This document shows, one piece after another, positions 15,280 to 22,729 of a stretch of 32,652 bases of DNA (its first letter is position 1; every line of letters begins with the position of its first letter). This DNA is from Syntrophobacterales bacterium (lineage in GTDB: Bacteria > Desulfobacterota > Desulfobaccia > Desulfobaccales > 0-14-0-80-60-11). The notes beneath the pieces are model-generated. The model saw only the letters and a list, made by a program, of their open reading frames with translations, did no database searches and had not been told where the DNA came from. The stretch is taken from contig JALNYP010000044.1 in NCBI GenBank assembly GCA_023229795.1, positions 1 to 32,652 on the forward strand, read 5' to 3'. Made by a program: the position numbers and the translations under genes.

Positions 15280-18045
15280 CTAAGAACTTACGGCCATGCG
15301 CCGGGCCCCCAGCCGCATCAGCCACTTGGTCACTTCCACCACCGGGAGGAGCAGAAAAGCCAGGAACGACGCGAAGAGCCATTCTTTCCAGCCCAGGGGC
15401 GCCGCGTGGAACAGTTGCGCCAGAGGAGGCACCTGCACCACCGCCACCACCATCCCCAGAGAGATGAGCGTGGCGAGGAGCAGAAAACGGTTGGCAAGCA
15501 CCCCCACCCTGAAGATTGAATGATATTCCGAGCGGCAGTTGAAGGCGTTTACCAGCTCCGCCAGGACTAGGGTCACGAAGACCATGGTCTGGGCCCGGGT
15601 TAGCGATAGCTCCGGGTCCCCGATCACCGCCAGGTAGCCGTGGTAATAATGGTGGAAAAGCGGAATCAGGCCCACGGTGAGATAGGCGGTGATCACCACC
15701 ATCAGGGCAATCACCGATCTGGTGAACACCCCTTCTTCCGGCGGGCGCGGGGGCCGGTGCATGATGTCCGGGGCCTTGGGGTCCACCCCCAGGGCCAGGG
15801 CCGGGAGGCCGTCCGTGGTGAGGTTCACCCAGAGGATTTGCAGGGCGACCAATGGGAGGGGCATGCCCAGGAAGAATGTGCCGGTCAAAACAGTAATTTC
15901 GCCGAGATTGGCGCTCAGAAGAAAAATCAGGTATTTTTTAATGTTGTCGAAGATGGCCCGGCCCTCCTCCACCGCGGCCACCAGGGTGGCAAAATTGTCG
16001 TCGGCCAGGATCATGTCCGCGGTCTCCTTGGTGACCTCGGTGCCGGTGATCCCCATGGCCACACCGATATCGGCTCTTTTCAATGCGGGGGCGTCATTGA
16101 CCCCATCCCCGGTCATGGCCACCACGTCTCCTTGGGCTTTGAGCAGATTCACCAGGCGCAGCTTGTGCTCTGGGGCCACCCGGGCAAACACCGGAGCTTG
16201 AGGTAAAATCCTCGATAATTCTTCATCGCTCAAGCGGTTCAGGTCCACTCCGCTTAACACCACGGGATTTGCCTGGTCTGCGGGGGTCAAGCCGATCTCC
16301 CGGGCCACGGCCCGGGCCGTATCCGGATGATCGCCGGTGACCATGATCACCCGGATGCCCGCCTGATGGCACTTGCTCACGGCCTCTTTGGCCTCGGAAC
16401 GGGGCGGGTCCATCATGCCCACCAGCCCCACCCAAATTAAATCCGCCTCCATCTCTTCGGAAGGGGCCTCCGGAATCGACTCCATTTTTCGGTAAGCCAG
16501 ACCCAGGACCCTCAATGCCTCCCCGGCCATGTGCGCGGCTTCGTTCATGATTACCTGGCGATTTCCTTCAGTCAGAGGTCTTTCCCCAAAGGTTGAGAGA
16601 AAATTCCGGCAGCGGGGCAGGAGACCCTCCGGCGCGCCCTTCGTACAGGCCACAACAGTTGATGGACAATGAAAAGTGGTCATGCGCTTCCGCTCCGAGT
16701 CGAAGGGAATTTCCGCCACCCGGGGGCACTCTCGGGCCAACACCGCTTCATGAAGGCCGGCTTTACGGCCCAGCACCACCAGCGCCCCCTCGGTGGGGTC
16801 GCCCTGGATGGTCCAGGCCCCCTCCACCGTTTCCGTCAAGACGGCGTCATTGCACAGCATGGCGATGCGGGCGGCTTCCATCAGGACCGGGTCATCCCCC
16901 GGGGTAATAACGCTCCCTTCTATGAAAAAATCGCCTTCGGGCTCATATCCCAGGCCGCTGACCTCGAACTCCCGGTTATCCAGGAAAAGCCGGCGCACGG
17001 TCATTTCGTTTCTCGTGAGGGTGCCGGTCTTGTCGGTGCAGATCACCGTGGTGCAGCCCATGGTTTCCACGGCGGGCAGGCGCTTGACGATGGCATTGCG
17101 GCGAGCCATGCGGGTGGTGCCGATGGCCAGGGCCCCGGTCACCACCGCCGGGAGGGCCTCGGGCACCGCCGCCACCGCTAAGCTGATCCCCCAGATGAGC
17201 ATTTGCAGCCAGTTGTTGCCCTTCAGAATCCCAAACACCATGGCCCCTGCGCTCACCGACAGGCAGAGGATGCTCAGGACCAAGCCGATGGAGGCCATGC
17301 GCTCTTCCAGGGGGGTCTTCTCCTGAACCACCTCCCCCAGCATGCGGGCGATGCCGCCGAACTCGGTGTCCATGCCGGTGGCCGTCACTACCGCCCGGCC
17401 CCGTCCGTAGGTGACCACGGTGCCCCCGAAGACCATGCCCTTCTGGTCGGCGACGGGGAGGTTAGGGCGGGAATCCGGCGCCGCGGTCTTATTGACTGAG
17501 GTGGATTCGCCGGTGAGCAGGGATTCATCGTTCTTGAGGTTGACGGCCTCCAGCACGCGGCCATCGGCGGCACAGCGGTCCCCGGTGTGCAGGACCAGGA
17601 CGTCTCCGGGGACCACTTCCCGGGCGGGGATGACCTGTTCTCTGCCGTCCCGGAGCACCGCGGCCTCGGGCGCCGCCAGTTTCTGGAGGGCCGCCGCGGC
17701 CTGCTCGGCCCGGTATTCCTGGACGAATCCCAGGATGGTGCAGGCCAGGATGATCACCAGGATGACATAGGCGTCCAGGTGTTCACCCAGGAAGAAGGAG
17801 ATGCCGGTGGCCGCAATCAGGATAATGATCAGGAGATTTTGAAACTGCCGGAAGAAGATGGTCCACGGAGAGATTTTTTTCGGCGGAGTCAGCTCATTGG
17901 GACCGTATTGCTCCAGACGTTCCATGGCCTGGGAGGCGCTCAGCCCGGCGGCGGCGGTTTCTAAGATCGACAAAACTTGCTCGGCAGGCAGAGAATAATA
18001 TGGCCGTTCTGCCGCTTCTCTGGGAGCTTCTTCAAGAACAGGCAT
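15280..18045 (-). CDS. Cation-transporting P-type ATPase, PacL/SERCA-like (type II)
   Basis: A 921-residue P-type ATPase. It has LLTGES (176-181), the membrane motif PEALP (295-299), the phosphorylation site D338 in DKTGT, and the hinge TGDGVNDAPAL. The sixth membrane helix carries WVNLTTDGLPALALG; the N, T and D spaced as in SERCA are Ca2+ ligands, so Ca2+ or Mn2+ export is the best guess. It is not a P1B heavy-metal pump: no CPC and no metal-binding N-terminus. An AAGGGGGG site precedes the ATG. Its presence in a copper-type island suggests wider cation homeostasis. Full length, no break. Confidence 0.9.
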   Translation of the reverse strand: MPVLEEAPREAAERPYYSLPAEQVLSILETAAAGLSASQAMERLEQYGPNELTPPKKISPWTIFFRQFQNLLIIILIAATGISFFLGEHLDAYVILVIILACTILGFVQEYRAEQAAAALQKLAAPEAAVLRDGREQVIPAREVVPGDVLVLHTGDRCAADGRVLEAVNLKNDESLLTGESTSVNKTAAPDSRPNLPVADQKGMVFGGTVVTYGRGRAVVTATGMDTEFGGIARMLGEVVQEKTPLEERMASIGLVLSILCLSVSAGAMVFGILKGNNWLQMLIWGISLAVAAVPEALPAVVTGALAIGTTRMARRNAIVKRLPAVETMGCTTVICTDKTGTLTRNEMTVRRLFLDNREFEVSGLGYEPEGDFFIEGSVITPGDDPVLMEAARIAMLCNDAVLTETVEGAWTIQGDPTEGALVVLGRKAGLHEAVLARECPRVAEIPFDSERKRMTTFHCPSTVVACTKGAPEGLLPRCRNFLSTFGERPLTEGNRQVIMNEAAHMAGEALRVLGLAYRKMESIPEAPSEEMEADLIWVGLVGMMDPPRSEAKEAVSKCHQAGIRVIMVTGDHPDTARAVAREIGLTPADQANPVVLSGVDLNRLSDEELSRILPQAPVFARVAPEHKLRLVNLLKAQGDVVAMTGDGVNDAPALKRADIGVAMGITGTEVTKETADMILADDNFATLVAAVEEGRAIFDNIKKYLIFLLSANLGEITVLTGTFFLGMPLPLVALQILWVNLTTDGLPALALGVDPKAPDIMHRPPRPPEEGVFTRSVIALMVVITAYLTVGLIPLFHHYYHGYLAVIGDPELSLTRAQTMVFVTLVLAELVNAFNCRSEYHSIFRVGVLANRFLLLATLISLGMVVAVVQVPPLAQLFHAAPLGWKEWLFASFLAFLLLPVVEVTKWLMRLGARRMAVSS

Positions 18046-18170
18046 GGTCCCCCCTTTCGGAATCGCAAGAGGATTCGGCCCCGGGAATTAACCGCTCATT
18101 TTCTTTCGCTCTCCACCCAAATTCCAGGTTGCGGTCAGGCAAGGTCAACCTCCTGGTTTTTCGGCCAACA

Positions 18171-18572
18171 TCAACCACCTCCCTGAGAGTCCACCCACAG
18201 TGGCCAAAACTGTGGATCACTTTGTATCCTCTGTTCCCTGATCGTTTGCCTCTGCTTTTCCAAAAGACCCTGAAGGCGCGAATACGCCGCGTCATCCCCA
18301 ACGTACATGGTTTTCGTAGCTGGATCTGAAAATGCGTAACACTTAGTCCCTGGCCGCTCATGAATCATGAGGGTATCTGATGGACAGGTTTGCAGATGGG
18401 CCATTTTTTGGGGCGTATCCGCAACAAACACCTTGAAGCCGGCCTCCTTGAGCATTTCAGGCATGGTCTTGGCTGGAGCCGTGACGGTGGGCGCTCCTGC
18501 ACAGCCCACCAGGCTGATTCCGATAACCCCGACCATAATGATAAATAGTAGCGACGCGGTTCTTTTTTCCAT
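18171..18572 (-). CDS. Lipoprotein of unknown function
   Basis: A 133-residue protein with a signal peptide ending in the lipobox LVGCAG. The mature part holds a compact domain with two cysteines (QTCPSDTLMI and TKCYAFSDPATKTMYVG) and a charged, Gln/Arg-rich C-terminal helix (LLEKQRQTIREQR). I do not recognise the family. An AGGAGG site is nine bases before the ATG. It lies between the Met/Gln-rich protein and the P-type ATPase on the same strand, so it is probably part of the envelope/metal set. Confidence 0.7.
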   Translation of the reverse strand: MEKRTASLLFIIMVGVIGISLVGCAGAPTVTAPAKTMPEMLKEAGFKVFVADTPQKMAHLQTCPSDTLMIHERPGTKCYAFSDPATKTMYVGDDAAYSRLQGLLEKQRQTIREQRIQSDPQFWPLWVDSQGGG

Positions 18573-18684
18573 GGGTAATTTCCTCCTGGAAAGTTTATTT
18601 ATCGTGTTCGGCCGTTCTCATGGAGGCCGGCGACCATTCGGAGTGCCCCCCTTCCGGCGCCTTGTGTCTCCGGGCTTTCCCAAG

Positions 18685-19107
18685 TTAATGCTTGTGCTCC
18701 TGCTCCTGTTTTGACTTCGGTTTCTGCTTCGGTTTCTGCACCTGGCCCTTCATCTCCTTGAGCCGCTGCTGCATCTCTTTAAGCTGCTGGGTCTGTTGCT
18801 GCTCTATCTGGGGGCTCTGGGGACCCTGCATCTGCTGCATCATGCCGCCCATCTGGTTCATCATCTGCATCATCTGTTGCTGCTGCTCCGGGGTCATCTG
18901 CTGAGAGCCCATCATCTGCTGCATGTCCCCCATCATCTGGTGCATCATGCCCATGTTATGCATCATCCCCTGGCCCATCATGTGCTGGCCGGACCCCATC
19001 ATGCCGCCGCCTCCGCGCATCCCGCCGGGGTGCTCCTGGGCCGCCACCGATCCGTGCACGAAAATCAAAACCCCCGCCAAAATCGCAATCATCAACCTTT
19101 GTTTCAT
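18685..19107 (-). CDS. Met/Gln-rich periplasmic protein, putative copper binder
   Basis: A 140-residue protein. The chosen start is the ATG at 19107 with AAAGGAGG upstream; an open frame extends further 5' but lacks any signal. After a signal peptide cut near VAAQ the protein is dominated by Met, Gly, Gln and His (GGGMMGSGQHMMGQGMMHNM, then MMNQMGGMMQQMQG) and ends in a Lys/Gln-rich tail and HKH. Methionine clusters of this kind bind Cu(I). The C-terminal half (EQQQTQQLKEMQQRLKEMKG) resembles that of the protein at 23446-23793, so the two are paralogues with different Met content. It may be a periplasmic copper buffer feeding the Cus system. Confidence 0.72.
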   Translation of the reverse strand: MKQRLMIAILAGVLIFVHGSVAAQEHPGGMRGGGGMMGSGQHMMGQGMMHNMGMMHQMMGDMQQMMGSQQMTPEQQQQMMQMMNQMGGMMQQMQGPQSPQIEQQQTQQLKEMQQRLKEMKGQVQKPKQKPKSKQEQEHKH

Positions 19108-19214
19108 GGTCCAGTCAACCTCCTTTCCTGGCATTATTAAGGGTAGGGAAGAAAGTCCCAGCCCTGATTCAACCATAAAATAGTACCCCCCGAAATCCAG
19201 GGTGGTTCTTAGGA

Positions 19215-19409
19215 TTATTGATATCCCTTGGGAACGGCCAGAGGCGGCAGCTTCGACGTAAACGGCGCGTCTTGACAGCGAAACCCCTGGCCTCGCCCGC
19301 CTCTTTGCAGGCACGGCTCCGGAGCGGCGCAGCCCGCTAAAAGGGCGGTTAGCAGTGCCAGGCCAATGAGCCAATAAAGCCTTAAAAGATTCATCGAATA
19401 CGCTGACAT
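19215..19409 (-). CDS. Small lipoprotein of unknown function
   Basis: A 64-residue protein: signal helix ending in the lipobox LLAGC, then a 40-residue mature part with two more cysteines (PEPCLQRGG; FRCQDAPF) and a Pro-rich end. AAGG lies seven bases before the ATG at 19409; an internal ATG at 19394 lacks a ribosome site. It starts nine bases after the BamE-like gene, so it is likely in the same transcript. The family is not recognised. Confidence 0.6.
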   Translation of the reverse strand: MSAYSMNLLRLYWLIGLALLTALLAGCAAPEPCLQRGGRGQGFRCQDAPFTSKLPPLAVPKGYQ

Positions 19410-19418
19410 ATTCGGGCC

Positions 19419-19742
19419 TTATCTGGGGCCGGAACTGATCACCTTCCCGCTTTTATCGAATATGACAACATCATGCGAGTGAGTTCCCCCCTTACCCCCC
19501 GCTTTTGAATAAACATAATAGAAATCTCCTTCAGTGCCTTTGACGATTTGATTGGGACGTCCCCAACTTGCTCTCACTTCGTCTTCCGTCATACCTTCAA
19601 GAACTTCTCCTTTTAGGATAGCTTCTTTCATTGTCGGATTTAATTCCGGATGAGCGCTGATATAAGCCTCTCTTGAGACAGAACAGCCAATCGATAGCGA
19701 CAGTATTAAAATAATTATGAACAATATCTTATTGGTTGACAT
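19419..19742 (-). CDS. BamE-like small lipoprotein (paralogue of 14648-14974)
   Basis: A 107-residue lipoprotein with lipobox SIGCS. The mature core KEAILKGEVLEGMTEDEVRA then SWGRP matches the paralogue's KAAILNGEIVAGMTREDVRA then SLGEP. The C-terminus differs: it carries FYYVYSKAGGKGGTHSHDVV, with a possible His metal site. AGGGGA is four to five bases before the ATG. It lies in the small-lipoprotein run downstream of the ArsR-type gene. Confidence 0.7.
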   Translation of the reverse strand: MSTNKILFIIILILSLSIGCSVSREAYISAHPELNPTMKEAILKGEVLEGMTEDEVRASWGRPNQIVKGTEGDFYYVYSKAGGKGGTHSHDVVIFDKSGKVISSGPR

Positions 19743-19769
19743 AAGGTCCCCTGGCTAACCTGATAGGAT

Positions 19770-20009
19770 CTAACTATCAGTGGCAGCGTTGGGAGGAATA
19801 AAATCCACCATGATGGTGATCTTTTCATTGGCGTTTGCGACTACAGTCAAGCCAACACTAATCTCATCGGCAAGGCGGCATTGCGCTGTTTTATTATTTA
19901 TAGAAAATCTTCTGCGGTGTTGCTGCATGAGCGCCAGCCGCTCTCGCACCTGCAAATCGAAATAAAACGGGCTCTCCATAAACATTGCCACAAGTTCTCT
20001 GGTGTCCAT
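19770..20009 (-). CDS. Hypothetical 79-residue protein
   Basis: Start chosen at the ATG at 20009 (MDTRELVAMFMESPFYFDLQ), with AGAGGA upstream; the longer open frame has no ribosome site. No signal peptide. A helical N-terminal half rich in Arg (VRERLALMQQHRRRF) is followed by a strand-rich half. No family recognised. It is placed between the tiny lipoprotein and the BamE-like gene. Confidence 0.5.
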   Translation of the reverse strand: MDTRELVAMFMESPFYFDLQVRERLALMQQHRRRFSINNKTAQCRLADEISVGLTVVANANEKITIMVDFIPPNAATDS

Positions 20010-20102
20010 GGGATCCTCTATTTTCAGACAGCCCTGCTTCTCGGTTTCCCGTATTGCAAAGGCATCAGCCTGCGCCAACACGACCCGCCTGGAAAGCTTG
20101 CG

Positions 20103-20192
20103 TCAATTGGGAAACGGGAGGCGGCAGCCTGCAATGTAAAACAACATCATAATAATCATGGTCAGGATTTCCACCAGCAAAGGCCTCTTCAT
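20103..20192 (-). CDS. Tiny 29-residue lipoprotein (paralogue of 15111-15191)
   Basis: The frame reads MKRPLLVEILTMIIMMLFYI then AGCRLPFPN and stop. It is one hydrophobic helix with a lipobox-like IAGC and a mature part of seven residues. AAAGGAGGG precedes the ATG, which overlaps the arsR stop as ATGA, so it is translationally coupled to the regulator. The paralogue at 15111-15191 supports translation. Function unknown. Confidence 0.6.
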   Translation of the reverse strand: MKRPLLVEILTMIIMMLFYIAGCRLPFPN

Positions 20193-20812
20193 CTTTTATG
20201 CCCTCCTTTAGGTGCCTTCATTGACCGGATGAATAAATCAAGTTTCGAGCGGTCAATATCTTGGCCAAAACTGCCTCCCGGTTCGGTAGAATTGGTGATC
20301 GTTCCTCCTCTATTTAAAATTATTAATTGACAAAAAGGGTATTTATTGACAATCTTGTCCCCCCCCCCCCGCGAAATTAAAGGTTTTTTCGCAGTCGCCT
20401 CAATTTTGGTTTCCAAGCGGTTATTCGCGGAGAATTTATCTTGAGTATCCAGACAAACCGGTTCCAAAGAAGGGAGGGAAGTTGGCATCAAGGGTGTATT
20501 TGCATTTGCGGCTTTATGGAGCCGGCAGCAACCCAGGTCTAATTCCCATCCCTTATCCGAAAACTCAATGGCGCCAGTCAATTTGCAAATAACGCTTTTG
20601 CCTTCCCGCCACGATTCTATAAAACCTTCATGGCGCAAGATTTTCAGGTGATGGGAAAGGAGGCTCTGCTCCACCCCCAATTCCCTGGCCAGCTCGCCTG
20701 CGGTCTTCGGGCCGTCCATCAGCATTTCAATGACCTTCCAACGAACTTTGTCGGTAACAGCCTTTATGCGACGCAGACAAAGTTGAAATAGAGGATCATG
20801 ATGGGCTTTCAT
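20189..20812 (-). CDS. ArsR-family transcriptional regulator with long C-terminal extension
   Basis: A 207-residue protein. Residues about 10-95 form the ArsR winged helix (TAGELARELGVEQSLLSHHL, ILRHEGFIESWREGKSVICK). A Cys pair and His follow (LDLGCCRLHK), a plausible metal site. Normal ArsR proteins end near here; this one continues about 105 residues with no recognised domain. The start at 20812 has GAGGA at proper spacing; an ATG at 20824 does not. A run of 12 G in the coding strand (20359-20370) lies in the extension; one base more or less would end the protein soon after. Overlap of its stop with the next small gene supports the present frame. It probably represses the downstream lipoprotein/metal genes. 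Confidence 0.82.
   Translation of the reverse strand: MKAHHDPLFQLCLRRIKAVTDKVRWKVIEMLMDGPKTAGELARELGVEQSLLSHHLKILRHEGFIESWREGKSVICKLTGAIEFSDKGWELDLGCCRLHKAANANTPLMPTSLPSLEPVCLDTQDKFSANNRLETKIEATAKKPLISRGGGDKIVNKYPFCQLIILNRGGTITNSTEPGGSFGQDIDRSKLDLFIRSMKAPKGGHKR
20359..20370 (-). repeat. Homopolymer of 12 G/C inside the arsR extension
   Basis: Twelve consecutive C on the plus strand (G on the coding strand) encode part of SRGGGDK. A length change of one gives either a 12-residue or a six-residue new tail before a stop. Such tracts vary by slippage and are also prone to sequencing error. Confidence 0.9.
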
Positions 20813-20874
20813 AGGGGTCCTCATTTTTTATAAAATTTCATTTGAACACATATTGAAATGACTTAGTTGAAGAT

Positions 20875-20902
20875 ATATTAGTAATCTAATAGGATTTGTC
20901 AA
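20875..20902 (-). promoter_or_regulatory. arsR promoter with overlapping inverted-repeat operator
   Basis: On the minus strand, TTGACA (20902-20897) and TAATAT (20880-20875) are 16 bases apart, a good sigma-70 promoter. The inverted repeat ATTAG-ATTA-CTAAT (20890-20877) covers the spacer and the -10 box. This is the classic position for autoregulation by an ArsR repressor. The same region lies upstream of the divergent histidine kinase gene. Confidence 0.65.
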
Positions 20903-21004
20903 GGTGCGTCGTAATCGGGCCGTGAAATTAGAACTGGGCGAATGGGGTTAGCAGGCACAAGGCCGGCTCTCTTGATTTATTGCTGGCAGAAAGACTGAGG
21001 AACG

Positions 21005-22078
21005 ATGGCTCGGAATGATCCCCAAAAAGTATTTCTAGAACCTCCCAGGCCCCATATCACTTATTGGAGTTACCCTTTTTGGGGCTTCTTCCTGGGTACG
21101 GTAGCCGGAATCATAGTTGGCCACCCGCTGTCCATGGTAGTCCGCAATTTCGATGAATTCATGATGAACCAGGCCCCACTTGAATTGGGACACGCCATTA
21201 TACAGGGCTTCTCTCTGCATATGTGGCCCATGATCCTGCTTTATGCCCTCTCCGGGGCGATTTTCGGAGTGGTTCTGGGCACTGCCTATCAACGTCTTAA
21301 TCAGAATCGCCGCCGACTGGTCATACTTCATCAGGAATTCGAAATCCAGGTGGCCACCCTGCGGCACCATTATAAAAATCTGACCATCGGCATCGGGGGA
21401 TTTACCCATCGGGTCATTAGCAAGCTGGATGAAGTGACCGGGAGGATGGCTAATTGCCAAGAAACCGCCTGCCCTTATTCCAACCAGATTTACCAGTCGC
21501 TCATCGGCTTAAGAGCGGATGCCGCGATTTTAGGAGACACGTCCCAGCGCCTCACCGACACCCTGGGACGCGAAGTGCGCTTCTTGAAGGCCCTTACTAT
21601 GAATTGTTTCACCTTAGAGCCCCAAGACCTGTATCCGATTATAATATCCTCAATTAAGGAGCTCAAGGAGCTGCGATTCACCGAAAAAACAATCAAAGTG
21701 GAAATTAATGGTCACTCCCCGGAAAAGTGCCGAGACTCCTTGATCTTTCTATTCGATCCCTATGCCATGGAAGTTCTCGTGCAAAATATCCTGAGCAATG
21801 CCATGAAGATTGGCGACTTCATCCAGGTCAGGGTGGCGGATAATGGAGACCAGATAATTATAGAGGTGGAGGATAATGGACCGGGGCTGGAGGTGAACAA
21901 ACTCAAAGGCCAACTCCTGACCCCATCCGACCGGCCAGAGGCGGAAAGCACCCAGTTGGGATTGAGAGTGTCTTTGCAGCTATTGGACAAATGCGGCGGA
22001 CGCCTGGCAGTGCAGAGTGAGCCGGGGCAAGGAGCTACTTTTTCTATTTTACTTCCGAAGCCCCCGGGTTCCCGCTAA
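21005..22078 (+). CDS. Orphan sensor histidine kinase
   Basis: A 357-residue protein with two N-terminal membrane helices (about 24-46 and 73-95), then a helical dimerisation segment and a C-terminal HATPase domain. The N box is NILSNAMK, G1 is VEDNGPGLE, and the last box is GATFSILLP. The phosphate-accepting His is not certain: H121, H122 or H135 (LRHHYKNLT; GGFTHRVISK) are candidates, and the H box is atypical. Two cysteines (ANCQETACPY) lie after it. No response regulator gene is adjacent, so its partner is elsewhere. It is divergent from arsR and shares its intergenic region. Confidence 0.75.
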   Translation: MARNDPQKVFLEPPRPHITYWSYPFWGFFLGTVAGIIVGHPLSMVVRNFDEFMMNQAPLELGHAIIQGFSLHMWPMILLYALSGAIFGVVLGTAYQRLNQNRRRLVILHQEFEIQVATLRHHYKNLTIGIGGFTHRVISKLDEVTGRMANCQETACPYSNQIYQSLIGLRADAAILGDTSQRLTDTLGREVRFLKALTMNCFTLEPQDLYPIIISSIKELKELRFTEKTIKVEINGHSPEKCRDSLIFLFDPYAMEVLVQNILSNAMKIGDFIQVRVADNGDQIIIEVEDNGPGLEVNKLKGQLLTPSDRPEAESTQLGLRVSLQLLDKCGGRLAVQSEPGQGATFSILLPKPPGSR

Positions 22079-22249
22079 ATACCCCAATATTCGCCTTACC
22101 TCTGAGCGAAGGCATAATAAGGAGTGGGCTTGATTCAATTCCGCCCAAAAGCCTTTAACCTGCATTAAGGGAAGCTTGCACCCGGAGCCATCGTGATTAC
22201 AATTTAACAAGGAAAAATTTGGAAAAGATTGATTAAATAAGGCTAATGA

Positions 22250-22681
22250 ATGACCATGAAGAACCTTCCAGAATTCGCTGACCTCCGAGACCCAGTTTGC
22301 GGAATGGTGGTGAGCCAGGACAGCTCACACCGAACCGCTTATCAGGGTCAGGATTACGTCTTTTGCAGCGCCCACTGCTTGGCCAGGTTTAAGGAGACCC
22401 CAGAGCAATTCGCCGGTCCACCTGAGGGAGAGATGAAAGAAGCAGCCCATGGCGTCAGGAAAGAAGCGGCGCCCGGTGCGATCTTTACCTGTCCGATGCA
22501 CCCCGAAGTTAGACAAACTGAGTCGGGCAACTGTCCCAAGTGCGGGATGGCCCTGGAACCGGCCGGGGCGCCGGCGCCCAGCCTGTTTCACTTCCTGCTC
22601 GAAGCGCCGGCCCGGAAATCGTACGCGAAGGAACAGAAGACTGAAAAGGACGGTTGGAATAAACAGAAGGGTTTCAAATAG
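22250..22681 (+). CDS. Stand-alone YHS plus HMBD metal-binding protein
   Basis: A 143-residue soluble protein. A YHS domain (DPVCGMVV at about 14-21, then YVFCSAHCLARF) is followed by a heavy-metal-binding domain (FTCPMHPEVRQTESGNCPKC, then GMALEPAG). These two units form the N-terminus of the CopA pump at 27898-30438 but here there is no ATPase. The tail is short and charged. It may be a copper carrier, or the remnant of a duplicated copA 5' end. No strong ribosome site was found; ATG at 22250 or the next ATG six bases on are both possible. Confidence 0.7.
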   Translation: MTMKNLPEFADLRDPVCGMVVSQDSSHRTAYQGQDYVFCSAHCLARFKETPEQFAGPPEGEMKEAAHGVRKEAAPGAIFTCPMHPEVRQTESGNCPKCGMALEPAGAPAPSLFHFLLEAPARKSYAKEQKTEKDGWNKQKGFK

Positions 22682-22689
22682 ACAAGGAA

Positions 22690-22716
22690 GGGGACGGCAG
22701 TGACATGGCCGTCCCC
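22690..22716. terminator. Bidirectional hairpin terminator between convergent genes
   Basis: A perfect 9-bp stem GGGGACGGC/GCCGTCCCC with a nine-base loop lies between the ends of the plus-strand YHS-HMBD gene and the minus-strand selenoprotein gene. Downstream T runs are weak on both sides. Confidence 0.65.
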
Positions 22717-22729
22717 TGAAAGACGCAAG

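Noticed and set aside
18796..19140. His/Leu-rich plus-strand frame resembling a metal-binding peptide
   Set aside because: It is the complement of ATG/CAG-rich codons in the Met/Gln-rich gene, so CAT and CTG codons arise automatically.
21035..21460. 141-codon minus-strand frame opposite the histidine kinase
   Set aside because: Antisense shadow with no motifs; the plus-strand kinase has N, G1 and G2-type boxes.
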